Shown: positions 36,215 to 48,695 of the stretch, piece by piece
How the letters are laid out: every line of letters starts with the position of its first letter
How positions within the stretch are numbered: position 1 is the stretch's first letter
From: Symbiodinium natans
Lineage: Eukaryota > Sar > Dinophyceae > Suessiales > Symbiodiniaceae
Direction of reading: 5' to 3'
NCBI GenBank assembly: GCA_905221605.1
Contig: CAJNDS010001924.1
Location: 456,001 to 520,000, forward strand
Length of the DNA: 64,000 bases
Position numbers and translations under genes: made by a program
Notes under the pieces: model-generated
What the model saw: only the letters and a program-made list of their open reading frames with translations
What the model was told of the DNA's origin: nothing
Databases searched by the model: none

Positions 36215-39200
36215 AGCATGGCAAGCACTGGCACTGCCGGGACGCCCAGTGCTGTTGCTCACTTAAAGCGGGTGCCTTACTCTAGTCCTCAACTTCAAAA
36301 TCCGAAGCCCCAACTGCTGTACACTGAGTCGTCTGGCAAGGCTGAGGGCTGAGAGTTTCTGGCTTTACGCGCTTATGGGCTTGAGGAGTTTAGGGATGTA
36401 GGGTTCAGTTCAAGGGCGAACCCTAACACATCAAACCCCAAGCATATTCAGCCCCAAACCCTGGCCCCTGTCCCGAATCAACCCTCAACCCGAGATCCCA
36501 TGCCCTCGCCTCCTCCCTCGTACAAAAGACATGCACAGAGCCGCAACTTTAAACCCTAAAGTTTAGGGATTAGGGATAAGGGTTTCTGAGCCCTAAGAAG
36601 CCTGCGAGTGCAGGGCTTCAATACCTCGCTCTATCGCCAGCTGCGGGCCCCTGGTCCCCTCATGGAGTGGGCCGCGGTACAGGATCGGCTTGGTTTGGGG
36701 TTTGGGGTTTGGGGTTGAGGGTTGAGGGTTTTGGGTTTAGGGTTACTTGGAGGTTCGTGGTACGTATTGCCGAAGTAGAACCTTTGTTGGGTTACTGAAG
36801 GGGCTGCTCAGTGGGTGATAGCTAACACTTAATATCTGGAATATACAGGCCTTTATGAAGTACCTGAAACTCAAAGTAGGGTTTAGGGCCCAAGTTTTGT
36901 GGCCCCTAAACCCTAAACCCTAAACCTAAAGCCTAAACCTTAAACCCCAAACCCCGAACCTCAAACCCCAAACCCCAAACCCCAAACCCTAAACCCTAAA
37001 CCCTAAACCCAGTTTCTAGACGGCATCTCTACAGTTCCAGTGCTCAACCAGCTCAGGGCTTCCGCCTCCTTCACCTGAGACTGTAAAGCTCTGAAAGCAC
37101 GCCTCCCCCGCTTTGAGGCTTCGGGTTCAGGGGTTCAGGGTTTCGGGTGTAGGGTTTAGTTTAGGGTTTAGTCTAGGGTTTCGGGTTTAGGATTTAGTTT
37201 AGGGTTTAGTTTGGGGTTTCGGGTCTAGGGTTGAGTTTAGGGTTTAGGGTTTCGCAAGCCAAAAACCCCGCACTTGCTCATAAGGCACCTAGGTCCCAGG
37301 CCTGGAACCTTGACTCATGTGAACATCCCGTGCCGTAGAGACCTGACACAATCTTCGACCTTCGAATTCAGCTGGTCTGACACCTCGGCCCAAGAACATC
37401 AAAGCACCATGCACACCAAACCTGCAACCCGAAACATCGCAACCTTCAAACACCAAGTCCCAAGCCCTAAACCCCCTAAGCCCTAAACCCCAAACCCCTA
37501 AACCCTAAACCCCTAAATCCCAAGACGCGAAATTCTAAGCCCCAAACCCCTAAACCCTCAACCCTAAACCCTAAACCCTAAACCCTAAACCCTAAACCCT
37601 AAACCCTAAACCCTAGACCCTAAACCCTAAACCCTACGGGCAGGAGCTCGAAGTCTTCGAGGCAAAGTCCCTCGAGGAGGACTCGGTCTCGGGGTTTAGG
37701 GCTTAGGGTTGGGTTGGGGTTGGGGGGAGGGGGAGAGAGAGAGATTTAGGGTTTAGGGTTTGGGGTTAGGGTTTAGGGTTTTAGGGTTTAGGGTTTAGGG
37801 TTTAGGGTTTAGGGGTTCCTGAATCCAGAGATTCGCCCCGCTGGCTCTTCGGGCTGAGAGTTTAGGGTTGGAGGGCTGAGGGTTTAGGGTTTAGGGTTTA
37901 GGGTTTGGGGTTCTTTTCTGATCTAAGGTTGTTGGGGGGGGGGGGGGGGGGGGGGCTGGCTATGGTTAGCAAGCCGGGCGTGCCCGTAAGACCCCGAAAC
38001 CTCCAAGCCGAACCCCTAAACCCTTAACCCTAGACCCAAAACCCTAAACCCCAAACCCCAAACACCAGACACCCAAACCCCAAGCCCTAAGCCCCAAACC
38101 CTAAACCCAGCACTTGCCATCGCCATGCAAGGAGAGGCAGCGAAAGCTGATACAGCAGAGGTGCGGCCCGCCTATGCATCGAGGGACCAATAGGGTTTAG
38201 GGTTTATGGTTCAGGGTTCAGGGTTTAGGATTTAGGGTTAGGGTTCAGGGTTTAGGGTTTAGGGTTTAGGGTTTAGGGGGAGGGGCCCAAGCCGGTTCTA
38301 GGTTTTTGGCCTGCGTGGTTTAGGGGTTATGGTTTAGGTTTCAGGTTTCAGGTTTTAGGGTTTAGGTTCTAGGATTTAGGTATTAGGGTTTAGGTTTTTC
38401 GTTTTAGGGGTTAGGTTTAGGTTTTAGGTTTTAGGTGTTTGGTTTTAGAGTCCAGGGTTTTAGGGTTTGGGGCCACAAGACTCCTGAGCACCTTGCCTGC
38501 TACCCCCCCCCCCACACACACAAACAGCTTTTTTTGGCTAGCGACGCAGCACGGTCGGTATCTACACAGCCTATGCGCTGAGCAGAAAGTATCACTTGGC
38601 GAACCAATAGAAGTAAGAAGCCTTGAGAGCCTCGTACAAAAAAGACTTCAGCCCTGCTTCACTGAAAACCCTAACCCCAAACCCTAATCCCTAAACCCTA
38701 AAACCCAAAACTCCAAGCCCTAAACCCTGAACCCTATAAACCCTAAACCCAAGCCGCTAAGCCATATGGATGGTCAGCCCTTAAACCCGAAAGACCTCAA
38801 GCCTACTCAATCCTTGGACAACCTTTACAACTCTTACCCCCCCTCCGCCCCAAGCCCAAAAGAGTACAACATCCAAAAGGCCCTAAACGCCCTAAGACGC
38901 TTAGCCCTAAACCCTAAACCCTAAACGCCCTAACAACAAGATAGGTTCTTGGTTCAGGATTTCTCCTCTAACACCCTCGCAGCCCCTAACCCCAAACCGC
39001 AAACCCTAAACCCTAAACCCCAAACCCGAAATCCCAAACCCGAAACCCTAAACCCCAAACCCTAAACCCCAAACCCTAAACCTCAAACCCTAAACCCTAA
39101 ACCCCAAACCCCAAACCCTAAACCCCAAACTAAACCCACACCCTCAACCCCGACAGAAAGACCCCCAACCCTAATCCCAAACCCTAAGCCCTAAACCCTA

Positions 39201-42200
39201 AGCCCGAAACCCTAAACCGTAAACCCCAAACCCCAAAGCCCAAACCCTGAATCCTAAACCCTAAACCCCAAAGCACAAACCCTGAACCCTAAATGTGGAT
39301 CCCCAGTCTCCACAGCAGGAAAGTCCACCTCGCGGAGCTGGAGTCCCAAAGGCAGCAGCTACTTCAAGCCAAGGCCTTGGGTTTAGGGTTTAGGGTTTAG
39401 GGTTTAGGGTTTAGGGTTTAGGGTTTTTTTGGGGAGTTTGGGGGCCTTTCTAGTTTCTCTTTCTTTTGCTTCCTAGGGTTTATTTGGGACTTCTTTTTTG
39501 GGGGGGTGGGGTTTCTAGGGTTTTCAGGACTTCTGGCTGCTTTTACGGTTGCTAGCGGGCTTTTAAGAGCTGTAGGGTTTGTACGTTGTGCTTTCGGCGG
39601 GTTTTCAGGGCGTTTGGGTTTTCAAAAGTTGTTAAGGATTTATAGGGATGTTAAGAGTTTTAGGTTTGTAGTTGTAGGGCTCGGCGTTTGTTTGTGTAGG
39701 GTTCAGGGCACTTATGGATTGTGAGGTTTAGGATTTCAGGGTTTTAGGGTTTAGGACTTCAGGGTTGTAGTTGCAGGATGTAGGGTTAACGGCCTGTAGG
39801 TGCAGGGCTTAGGGTTTGTAGGTTGAGGGCTTGTAGTGTTTGGTTTTATTCGGGTGTAGGCGTATGCATAGTTTCGGGTTTTTTCGTTGCTGGGCATGGG
39901 CAGTACCCTACATTCCATTTCTCAGGGCCTTGGGCTCCTTTCTCGACATCCTTCCTGCGTAGGTTAGTATGGAACTAGGGCTTAGGATTTAGGTTCAGGG
40001 TGTAGGGACATTTAACCCTAAACCTTAAACGAGTGTATCGGATTCCCAGAAAGGGTGCCCCATTGTGGGCAAACTTGTGGGCCACAAGTGCGGTTTTGGC
40101 CGCGAGGCTCCCAACTCCCTTAATCTCAGAAACAAGCCTTAAATCATATGCTAGAATCCCTCTTCCACTTTCAGGAAAATTTTTCAGCATCCCTATGACA
40201 ACGCAAGGAAGATTCCTTCACTAAGGGATATTAGGTTTCTGCGCTTGAAACCCCCTCGGAGGTGGCTAGGAAAGCTTGGAGGTGGCTAGGAAAGCCATTT
40301 CTAGTGCAGAAGAAGCGGGGTGTACTTGGAGGTTCATGGTACTTACTAACCCAACTATAGCTGCGCATATAGCACAATTATAAGCCTCTTAGCGTACTTA
40401 AGGGGCTTGTAAGTCGGTGATAACTACACTTGTAAGTGGGCTATAAGTATCCTGAACCTCCAGGCAGGTAGAACAGAAGAAGACGCAGCGCACCTTAAGT
40501 GTTGAGTACCAGCTACCCTGAACCCTAAACCCTAAACCCTAAACCCTAAACCCTAAACCCTAAACCCTAGGGTCTTGGGTCTTGGGGTCCCTCGCCATTG
40601 CAGGAGGAGCGCCGGATCCTTCGACAAAGGCCTGTGCTGAGCCCTGCCTAAGCCTGAAGGGGGACATGGGCATGGGGTTTAGGGTTTAGGGTTTAGGGTT
40701 TAGGGTTTAGGGTTCAGGGTTCAGGGTTAAGCGTTTCGGGTTTCGGGTTTAGGCCTTGGCCCGAAACAGGCTCAAAAGGGATGTCGAGAACCCAGGGACT
40801 TTTTGGGGCGTCGGGTGCTCGGTTTAGGGTTTAGGGTTTAGCTTGCTCAAAAGGATCTAGGGTTTTAGGGTAAGAGGCCTCCAAACCCTCCCCCCACCTC
40901 AGATGGGCACCCCAAAAAAGTCCCGACGAAAGGCCTTAGGTTGGATCTTGGGTTAGGATTTTAGGGCTTAGGGATTTAGGGTTTTGGGCTTATGGTTTAG
41001 GGATTTAGGGTTTTGGGCTTATGTCTCTGGGTTTTACGAGTGGTGTGGTGTTGTTTAGTGTCCTTTCTCAGGCGGACAAGGGTTGAAGCGAAACGTGTTT
41101 GTTGTCTACGGGGTTTCTAGGGTGTTTGTTGAAACGTGTTTGTTGTCTATGGGGTTTCTAGGGTGTTTGCGGTGTAGGGTTTAGGGCGTTCTAATCCCTA
41201 AACCCTAAACCCTAAACCCGAAACCCTATTTCCACCCCAAGCTACTTTCCAGAGCTCCTAGGGGTTCTGGGCAGGTGGCGCGAAGAAGCAGAAGAAGATG
41301 CGCAGCGCTTCCATGCTGAAGCGGCCCCAGATATTGTTAGGGTTTAGGGTTTAGGGTTTAGGGTTTAGGGTTTAGGGTTTAGGGTTTAGGGTTTAGGATG
41401 TAGGGTGCTCACCTACTGGTTCTTAGTAGGAAATGAGGGAATTAGGTGGGGTTTTGGGTTTTGGCAGGACCTGTATTTCCCTAGCAAGAACCAGACTCAG
41501 AAATACCAGCAAGTTTAAACCTTACGGGATCCCCAACTATCTAAGGATAGAGAATCGTACCCCTAAGGCTGCACCTTATACTACCTTAAGGATCTTGAAG
41601 AAGGGTCCCCAAACCCCTGGGTATAACCTTCAGGGTCCAAGGTACAACCCCTGGAAATTACCTACTGCTTTGGGGCCGCCATACCCTCTGCCCATTTAAG
41701 GGGCATGTCCCTTGCAGATCTTGCAAGGGCACTTGAGTGCGCGGCGGAGTTCACTGAACCTCGTCCCGCGGGCTGTCGTTGTTTGCTAGAGGCGCCGGCA
41801 CAGGCACAAGTTGTTCATGATGATGACAACCTGCGCTTTGTCGTGGGGCGATTTCCATCCTGGGCCGAGCTGTTGCTGACGCGGGAGGACACAACTCCAC
41901 TTCAGGAGGTCACCATCAAGGAGCTCGAAAAGGGCGCTTTCGCAACTATCGACAACATCCGCCTGCGCAGCACACGTGGAGCAACGAGGTTCGATCGTTT
42001 CGATTCAGCGACATCATCTTCCAGAGGCCTTTGGAGCTTCTGTTCACTTTGTGGTACTTTACTGTAGCTTTAGATCCTTACCTTTTTTGGGTTTATTGGG
42101 TTTCTTATCAAGGCAGCTAAAAGTTGAATTTATAGCTACCCTCCTGAGTGCAGCCAAGTCATAGTTCGTGCAACAGCACAGGAGAGGGAAAGAAGGAGCA

Positions 42201-43281
42201 AGTGCCTTCTGGCTCAGGCTCAGGGTTACAGCTGCCAGGGTAGGGTATTCTTTTCTTCCTACTTGGGATGGCGAAGCCGTATAAACCCTAATCTCTCCCT
42301 AAACTCTGCAAACCCTAGACGCTAGAAAGCCCTGAACCCTATTAAACCCCAAACCCTGTAAACCCTGAACCCAGAAAGCCCCGAGCCCCGGAAAGCCCTT
42401 ATCCCTGTAAACCCCTGAACCCTATAAACCCCAAGCCCACAAAAACAGCCAGTTCTAAGAACCCCTCAAAGCCTAAACCCCGAACCGTAAACCCCAAACC
42501 CTAAACCCCAGAGCCTGAACCCTATAAAACCTATAAGCCCTAAACCCTAAACCTAGAGCCAAAACCCTAAACCCCTCCAGGGAGTTCTAAGAACTGCTCA
42601 TTTGTGCTAAGGAGGAGTTGGCGAAGAAGCAGAGAGTTTTTGAGGCCAGCAGTGAGTCCCTGATCAAAGCGGCAGTTCAGGGTTCTGGGTTGAGGGTTTA
42701 GGGTTTGGGGTTTAGGGCTCTAAAACCAATAGTGGATTGTTTACTTTAGGGCTCTACTGAAACCCTTAGAACCCCTAACACAGCCTCTATCGCATATGAG
42801 GCACTTCCCCATGCACGCCCCTGAGCTACAGCTTCGAATATCAAGGAGGCGTAGAGAAACCCTAGGCCCATAAACCCCCAAACCCAAAGCCCTAAACCCC
42901 TAACCCGAAACCCAAGCCACGAACCCAAAACCCCCAACCCTGAACCCCAAAAACCCAAAACCCCAAACCACAAACCCCAAATCCTAAACCCTAACACCCG
43001 AAACCCTAAACCCTCCCTGTTGTGGTCTTTGGTGGGGTGAGCTCAGCTTCCTGAGCTGCTGCGTTGCAAGCTCGGCTTTAGGGTTTAGGGTTTAGGGTTT
43101 AGGGTTTAGGGTTTAGGGTTTAGGGTTTAGGGTTTAGGGTTTAGGGTTTAGGGTTTAGGGCGTTGGGGTTTAGGGTTTACGGCTTGGGGAGCTTCAGTCT
43201 GCCCAGCAGTCCTTCCTGACCTTTTTGGGGGGAATTTTGGGGTTCAAAGTCTTTGGTTCCCTAAACCCTAAACCCTAAACC

Positions 43282-43348
<67 letters not shown>

Positions 43349-43358
43349 ACCCTAAACC

Positions 43359-43455
<97 letters not shown>

Positions 43456-46400
43456 CGCTAGGATGCACAAGCCACAGAGTCGGGGCCACCTCCGCAAAGT
43501 CAGCGGCCACAGACCCTCAATCCGCTCGACCCTAAGCCCTGAGCCCTAAACCTTTAACCCTAAACCCTAAACCCTAAACCCTGAGTTCCTTGGAGCAAGC
43601 AAACCAACTCGACATGGCACAGGTGCGAAGGCAGTTCGACGAGGACTGGACCTCACTTCCTGGTTCTGAGTACTTCGGGTTTGGGGTTCAGGGGTTTTGG
43701 GTTTAGTTAGGGTTTAGGCTTCAGGTTCAGGGTACTTAGTGGCCCAATTTCTTAGTACTTCGGGTTTGGGGTTCAGGGGTTTTGGGTTTAATAGGGTTTA
43801 GGTTTCAGGTTCAGGGTACTTAGTGGCCCAATGATAAGTGTGGATATGACCCACTTATAAGCCCCTTAAGTACCCTTGCAGGGTTAGAATTGGGTTGCAG
43901 GTACAGCGGTAATTGGTTGCTAAGTACCATGAACCTCCAAGTAGGGATCCGAGGGTAGTTTTATGGGCCCTGAATATAGTCCCTAGTTTATAGTTACGTT
44001 CTAGTTATAGGTATCAACGGTAATAACCTTTATTACTGACAAGCCAACTCTCACCCTCCCCACCCCACCCCCCAGATTTTACACGGATGTGTCAGCAAAT
44101 TCTGTGCTACTCGTGTCCGCCAGCCAAAGGCTGAACAAGTCACAGTATGTTGGGATTGTTTTTCTAAAATGAATCCGGGCACCTGTGAAATTCAGAGAAA
44201 TCGCTTTCTTTGAACTGTTTCCGATACCCTATATAAACCCTAAGCCCTAAGCCCTAAGCCCTAAGCCCTAAGCCTAAGCCCTAAACCCTAAACCCTAATT
44301 CTCAAAACGCTGTCACTTGAATTGCGCTTCGGTGCCAGCTTAAGACGGAGATGCCTTCTCCCAAACCATTTTAAAGCTGCTTTTGTCGGGGGAGGGGTGG
44401 GGGTGGGGTTCATGGTTCAACTATCATATTGCAGCTATCATCATGTCTCCAATCAGAACCAGCAGGATTAAGATTCGTACTTGACCCCCCCACCTCTGAG
44501 TAGAGCGGCTCAAGGTTGATTAAGTCTGAGCAGCGTCCAGGGAACTTCACTTTGAACTCCGCCAAGAATCCCAAAAGCGTCCCATCCCCCAAATCCAGGA
44601 AAAATCTACCCTGGGGGGGGCTAATGACCCTAAACCCGAATCCCTAAACCTCACACCCGAAAGCCGAAACTCTCAATCCCTCAGCCCTTGCTCCTTAAGA
44701 AGCCCCACAGCTCAAAGCCACCCGGAAACCCTATACCCGAAACAGTAAACCCGAAACCCTAAACCTGAAACCCTAAACCCGAAACCCTAAACCCGAAACC
44801 CTAAACCCTAAACCCGAGTCCCCAAACCCGAAACCCTAAACCTGAAACACCCCCCTAGGAGCGGCGGCAGACGATGGAGGAGGCGCGACGGCGCCAGGAA
44901 GCGCGGCAGAAGGCCGGCTCCTGGGTCCTTTAGGGTTTAGGGTTTAGGGTTTAGAGTTTAGGGTTTAGGGTTGAGGGTTTAGGGTTTAGGGTTTAGGGTT
45001 TAGGGCTTAGGGTTTTGGGTTTAGGGTTTGGGTTGGTTAGAATTTTACATGTTTGTCATATTCCATTAAGACAGAATACATCTTCGTCATATTCTATGAA
45101 TAAAAATACGATGTTTGTTTTATATAGCCCCATCAAGGAAGCAAGCTCTTTTATTGGGGGTTTCCGACAGTTTGGGTTAGGGTCGAGGATTGAGCGTTTA
45201 GTATACTGGCATTGTAGGCTTGTAGGTTGTTCCGAAAGTTTCGGTTTAGGGTTTGGGGGTTTATAAGTTTAAGGGTTTAGAGGGTTGAGGGTTCAGACAG
45301 ACCTGGTGTTGATTGTGGGGGGGACCTTTTTTTCAGGCTCCCATGACATTGTGGTGGTCATAAGGTGTGCCCTCCCTTCCTCCCTGTTTTGGTAGATGCC
45401 TTCCCCCCTCCACCCCGCCCCCACCTTTACATGACTCTTCGGGCTGTAGGCAAACATGAGGTTAGGGCTTAGTTGAGGGTTTAAAGTGATTGGGGCGAGA
45501 GAGCTTAAGCCAGCCGAAAACAAATGCAAATGGACCTCGTGAAGTCTGCAAAACGTGTAACTGTTCTTTTTTGTTGATATAACACCCAAGAGGATAGCAA
45601 ACATGTTATTTTGATAAAGGTTCGAAGGGTGATAGGGGTAGAGTGTTAGGGGTCTTCCTTGCGCCACAGGCGGAGTTCCGCGAAGGCCTTGTGAGGGGAT
45701 GGGGTGGGGCTGGGGGAGAATGGGAGGGACCCAAGGCCCGAAACTTGAACTTTGAGAGCTTAGACTTTGGGATGTGAGGGCTTGGGGCCTGAAACCTGAA
45801 GGGCCCCAGGTACGATGCATTAAGTTTTCTCCGGCCCCCGAAAGGGGCCCAAGAAGAAAGCTGTATGGGTAGGTACATATGGTTGGCGAACACTGTGAGT
45901 GAGGACAGGTATCTACAACATCATCTAGATAACTACAACAACCCCTGCTCCTCTCGACGGTCGCAGGTTGCATGCGCAGAGACCTCGTCAGTGCCTTTTG
46001 GTTTGGGAGGCCTAACCTCTGGTAATTGAGCCCAACACCCTGCAGCACCTAAGCCTGTACACCTCGAAGAATCGTGAGCCCTATATACCCTGAACCCTGC
46101 AAACCTTAAACCCCAAAAAGCCGCTTAAGCCCGGAACCCCCGATGCCCTGAACCCCCCAACCCTAAAACCCTAAACCCTAAACGCAGTCGATCCTCTGAA
46201 AGCAAAAGGTCAGGAGATTCTCCGCAATGCCATGGCGGAGAAGCAGAGGGTCGCCACGCCCAGTGAATGTTCAGGGGGGTTTTGTGGATTCTCGAGGGGT
46301 GGGGGGGAGGGGGGAGCCGAGGGGACTGTTAAAAAGGGCCTTTTCATTGTTAACGGGCATTTTGGGTTTATAGGCTTTAGCCTTTAGGGTTTAATTAGGG

Positions 46401-48695
46401 TCTAGGGTTTTAGGGTTTAGGGTTTAGGACATTCTGAGTTTAGGCGCCAGCTCAGTGAAAGTTCAATGGGGTTCGTATGGGTTGAGGTTGCTGGGTCATA
46501 TGCTATCGACATAGTGTCTTTGTGTCCTATAAGGGATTGGGATTGGCGGCAGATGAAATTTCAAGTGTCTGGGTTTGGGGGTCGCGTGCGCGATCTGTCG
46601 GAGGCCGTCAGCCTAACCGGTCCTAACCTAGGGTTCGGAGCTTCGGGGTTTAGGGTTTAGGGTTTAGGGTAGGACTTTGCAAAGGGTTAGGGGATTCGAG
46701 TTTTTAGGGGGTTGGGGTTTGGGGTTTAGGCATTCGGATATTTCCGAAGACAGCGGGAGGGGCAGAGGTATACAGAGAAATAGAAACCCAAACCCCTTGA
46801 ACCCTAAACCCTAGAACCAAAACCTGTACCGACAATTCTGATCAACCTCAAACGACGCCATGTTGTTACATGGCATGTTTGGCCCAACTTCGCCGTTCGA
46901 AGAATAAGGGTTTATTTTTAGGGTTTAGGGTTTAACTTGTCCTCTTGTTTTTTGTTTGGTACTCGACGTTTGTGGATGCCCACCTTCCAACTGCTCCACA
47001 GAACAGATCGGACTTCTTAGGCGACTTAATCAACGAAGGGGACCAAGACGCCGAAGAACATAGGGTACTTAGAAGCTCTTTTTTGACTTTGTAAGTCTAC
47101 TTAGTAGCCCCCCCCCCCCCCCCCCGTAGATATCCGATTATACTTCCCAGAACCCACCTTACTAACCCTACCTAGACCCCAAACGCCCTCAGCCTTTAAA
47201 GCCTTCAAGGGTCTGATGTATGGTACTTCGGTTGTATAGGGTATATAAAACCCTCAACCCTAAACCCTAAACCCTAAACCCCAAATGGTATATAAGGGTC
47301 CCCTTTTAAGGGCCCATACTAAGGGACCATATAACTACCCTAAGATTAGCGGAAGAGCGGTCCCAAGACCGACTCGAGACTCAGATCCGACTCCTGCAGC
47401 CCGCGGTTTAGGGTTTAGGGTTTAGGGTTTAGGGTTTAGGGTTTAGGGTTTAGGGTTTAGGTTTAGGGTTTAGGGTTTAGGGTTTAGGGTTTGGGGTTTG
47501 GGGTTTAGGGTTTAGGGTTTAGGTGGTCAAGAACCTATTCCAGACCCTAAGCCCTACACACCCTAAACCCGGTGAGTGCCCTAAACCCTAAACTGTACTT
47601 CTTATGCCCATTTTTGCTTTGAGTTGTTTTTGCCTGTACACCCTTCATTTTCGTGTTGAAGGCTTCTTGTCGGGTCACTAACCTCCCTCTGCTCCAGAAA
47701 ACTCGCAGAATGCCAACCGTAAACCGTAAACCCAAAACTTACACCCCAATCAAACCCCCAAGCCCTAAACCCTAAACCCGAAACCCGAAAACCCTCCCGG
47801 GTTGAGGCAGAGCGCTTGGAAGCCGCGAGGAAAGACCGGGAGCGCGAGCAGGCACCGGCGCCCGATGCCTTGACGTGAGCATTGATACCTTGGTAGCCCA
47901 GTGGTACCCTTTACCGTTTGTTTTTTGGGTTCAAGGTTCCCTTATCAAGTAGCCAACCCAAAAAAGGGTGGCCCTGATTGTAATGTGGTTACTGGGCTAC
48001 TAGGATACTCGAAGGTATAGAAGTATAGGGCTTGGGGTTTTGAGTTTAGGCTAAGGGTACTTCTAAGTAGCGCGTTAAGTACCCTTTGTAAGGTTATCAC
48101 CATATGTGTCCTACTTTTCACTTTTCACTATATTTTTCAGCAACTACCCGTGAACCTGGAAAAGTGCAGGTGGAAGGTGTGGGGCTTTTGGGGCTTACAG
48201 GGCTTTTTAGGGTTTGGGGTTTGTGGAGCACTCACTTATCCAGAGTCCGAAGCCTGAGGCTCTCCCATTTAGTTGCTTGCTGAGGTGGGGTCAAAGCGTG
48301 CTCCTGCCTGCTAAAACGCTAACACCTGGATGACTGTTAAGTAGCATTCAGTCAGGAGCCATAACATCTTCATGGTGACTTAACCCCACCTAAACCCTGA
48401 ATGGTTTGGTTCAGGACTTTCATGAGTATCACTACGTCATTGCCCTTTGAGCTCCCAAAGCCGCGAAGCAGTCCGGTCTTTAAGGTACAAATTCCCTTCA
48501 ACCAGAGGATTTGAGGGGTTTTTAAATAGGGGTACCCGGAATATTGGAGTTTCCGAAGATCAGGATGATTGCACTTTTTTTAGGGTATGTAAGGAGCAAC
48601 CCCCACCCCGCCCTCCATCGCTCTGTCTGGCGGAGGCGTTGCGGATGATCAACGAAGCAGACATGGCCCGGCAGGAATACCTTCTTGTTGCTTGA
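36215..48695 (+). CDS. Coiled-coil protein gene, 19 phase-consistent exons
   Basis: Nineteen blocks join without a stop into about 296 codons: 36215-36271 (MASTGTAGTPSAVAHLKR after one Ser codon), 36614-36676, 37035-37082, 37300-37334, 37372-37387, 37644-37685 (ELEVFEAKSLEEDS), 37829-37852, 38111-38160, 38550-38600, 39316-39373 (RKVHLAELESQRQQLLQAK), 40604-40629 (EERRILRQ), 41276-41330 (WREEAEEDAQRFHAEAAP), 42612-42651 (EELAKKQRVFEAS), 43600-43667 (NQLDMAQVRRQFDEDW), 44859-44912 (ERRQTMEEARRRQEARQK), 46214-46249 (EILRNAMAEKQR), 47002-47064 (NRSDFLGDLINEGDQDAEEH), 47807-47851 (AERLEAARKDREREQ) and 48636-48695 (ALRMINEADMARQ, then a short tail and TGA). Donors mix GT, GC and GA. From exon 39316 the product is a long charged helix with Glu/Arg/Gln pattern and no known catalytic domain. 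It is probably structural or scaffolding, which is inference. The start is uncertain. The last exon could instead splice at CAG|GA and continue. Confidence 0.68.
36743..36877. repeat. Dispersed palindromic element, family B
   Basis: ACTTGGAGGTTCGTGGTACG at the left and AGTACCTGAAACTCAAAGTA at the right; the interior matches the family. It lies in an intron of the coiled-coil gene. Confidence 0.7.
40322..40468. repeat. Dispersed palindromic element, family B
   Basis: ACTTGGAGGTTCATGGTACT at the left and AGTATCCTGAACCTCCAGG at the right, with TACTTAAGGGGCTTGTAAGT in the middle. Confidence 0.8.
41080..41175. repeat. Tandem duplication of about 40 bp
   Basis: GAAACGTGTTTGTTGTCTAC plus GGGGTTTCTAGGGTGTTTG occurs twice in a row with one base change. 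It is upstream of exon 41276-41330 and non-coding. Confidence 0.85.
41705..42067 (+). CDS. Intron-nested open frame, unrecognised protein
   Basis: An uninterrupted 120-codon frame lies in the intron between coiled-coil exons 41276-41330 and 42612-42651. It reads SLADLARALECAAEF, later VVHDDDNLRFVVGRFPSWAE, TTPLQEVTIKELEKGAFAT and IDNIRLRSTRGATRFDRF. Its composition is that of a real protein: balanced, with alternating hydrophobics and no repeat translation. It has no introns over more than 300 bp, unlike every other gene here. On its right lies a copy of the CTAAAAGTTGAATTT element seen at 12293-12400 and 13843-13925. It may be a retrocopy, a mobile-element remnant or a large alternative exon. 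ATG at 41705 is used provisionally; an AG at 41717-41718 could be an acceptor. No domain is recognised. Confidence 0.5.
   Translation: MSLADLARALECAAEFTEPRPAGCRCLLEAPAQAQVVHDDDNLRFVVGRFPSWAELLLTREDTTPLQEVTIKELEKGAFATIDNIRLRSTRGATRFDRFDSATSSSRGLWSFCSLCGTLL
43080..43160. repeat. TTTAGGG tandem array
   Basis: About eleven TTTAGGG units. A CCCTAAA/CCCTCAA array in the opposite strand sense begins about 100 bp further on (43261), so the two could fold together. Confidence 0.95.
43261..43455. repeat. CCCTCAA tandem array (variant heptamer)
   Basis: Three CCCTAAA units are followed by about 25 CCCTCAA units with a single CCCTAAA reversion near the middle. This is the reverse complement of the TTGAGGG array at 10092-10287, a second independent amplification of the same variant. 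Confidence 0.97.
43678..43947. repeat. Family B element with its left part tandemly duplicated
   Basis: A unit of about 75-80 bp running from TACTTCGGGTTTGGGGTTCA through CAGGGTACTTAGTGGCCCAA occurs twice. The element then continues through TTATAAGCCCCTTAAGTACC to GTACCATGAACCTCCAAGTA. The duplication copied adjacent heptamer sequence together with the left end of the element. Confidence 0.85.
47211..47343. repeat. Family C element carrying a CCCTAAA tract
   Basis: The element is interrupted at 47250-47285 by CCCTCAA and CCCTAAA units. GGTATATAA stands on both sides of the tract. It ends CTAAGGGACCATATAACTAC. Because intact copies (32011-32160) already carry two GGTAT-TAA phrases, the flanking repeat need not be a target-site duplication. 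Confidence 0.75.
47405..47522. repeat. TTTAGGG tandem array
   Basis: About 17 units with TTTGGGG variants near the right end, located in an intron of the coiled-coil gene downstream of exon 47002-47064. Confidence 0.95.
47891..48002. repeat. Dispersed palindromic element, family A
   Basis: TGGTAGCCCAGTGGTACCCT at the left and GTGGTTACTGGGCTACTA at the right. This is the best-preserved copy of the family with 245-350. Confidence 0.8.

Noticed and set aside
45293-46048. Longest open frame in the window (251 codons, reverse strand)
   Set aside because: It lies in the intron between coiled-coil exons 44859-44912 and 46214-46249, contains heptamer translation (PITLNPQLSP), is Pro/Ser-rich with no domain, and is on the strand opposite to every supported exon.
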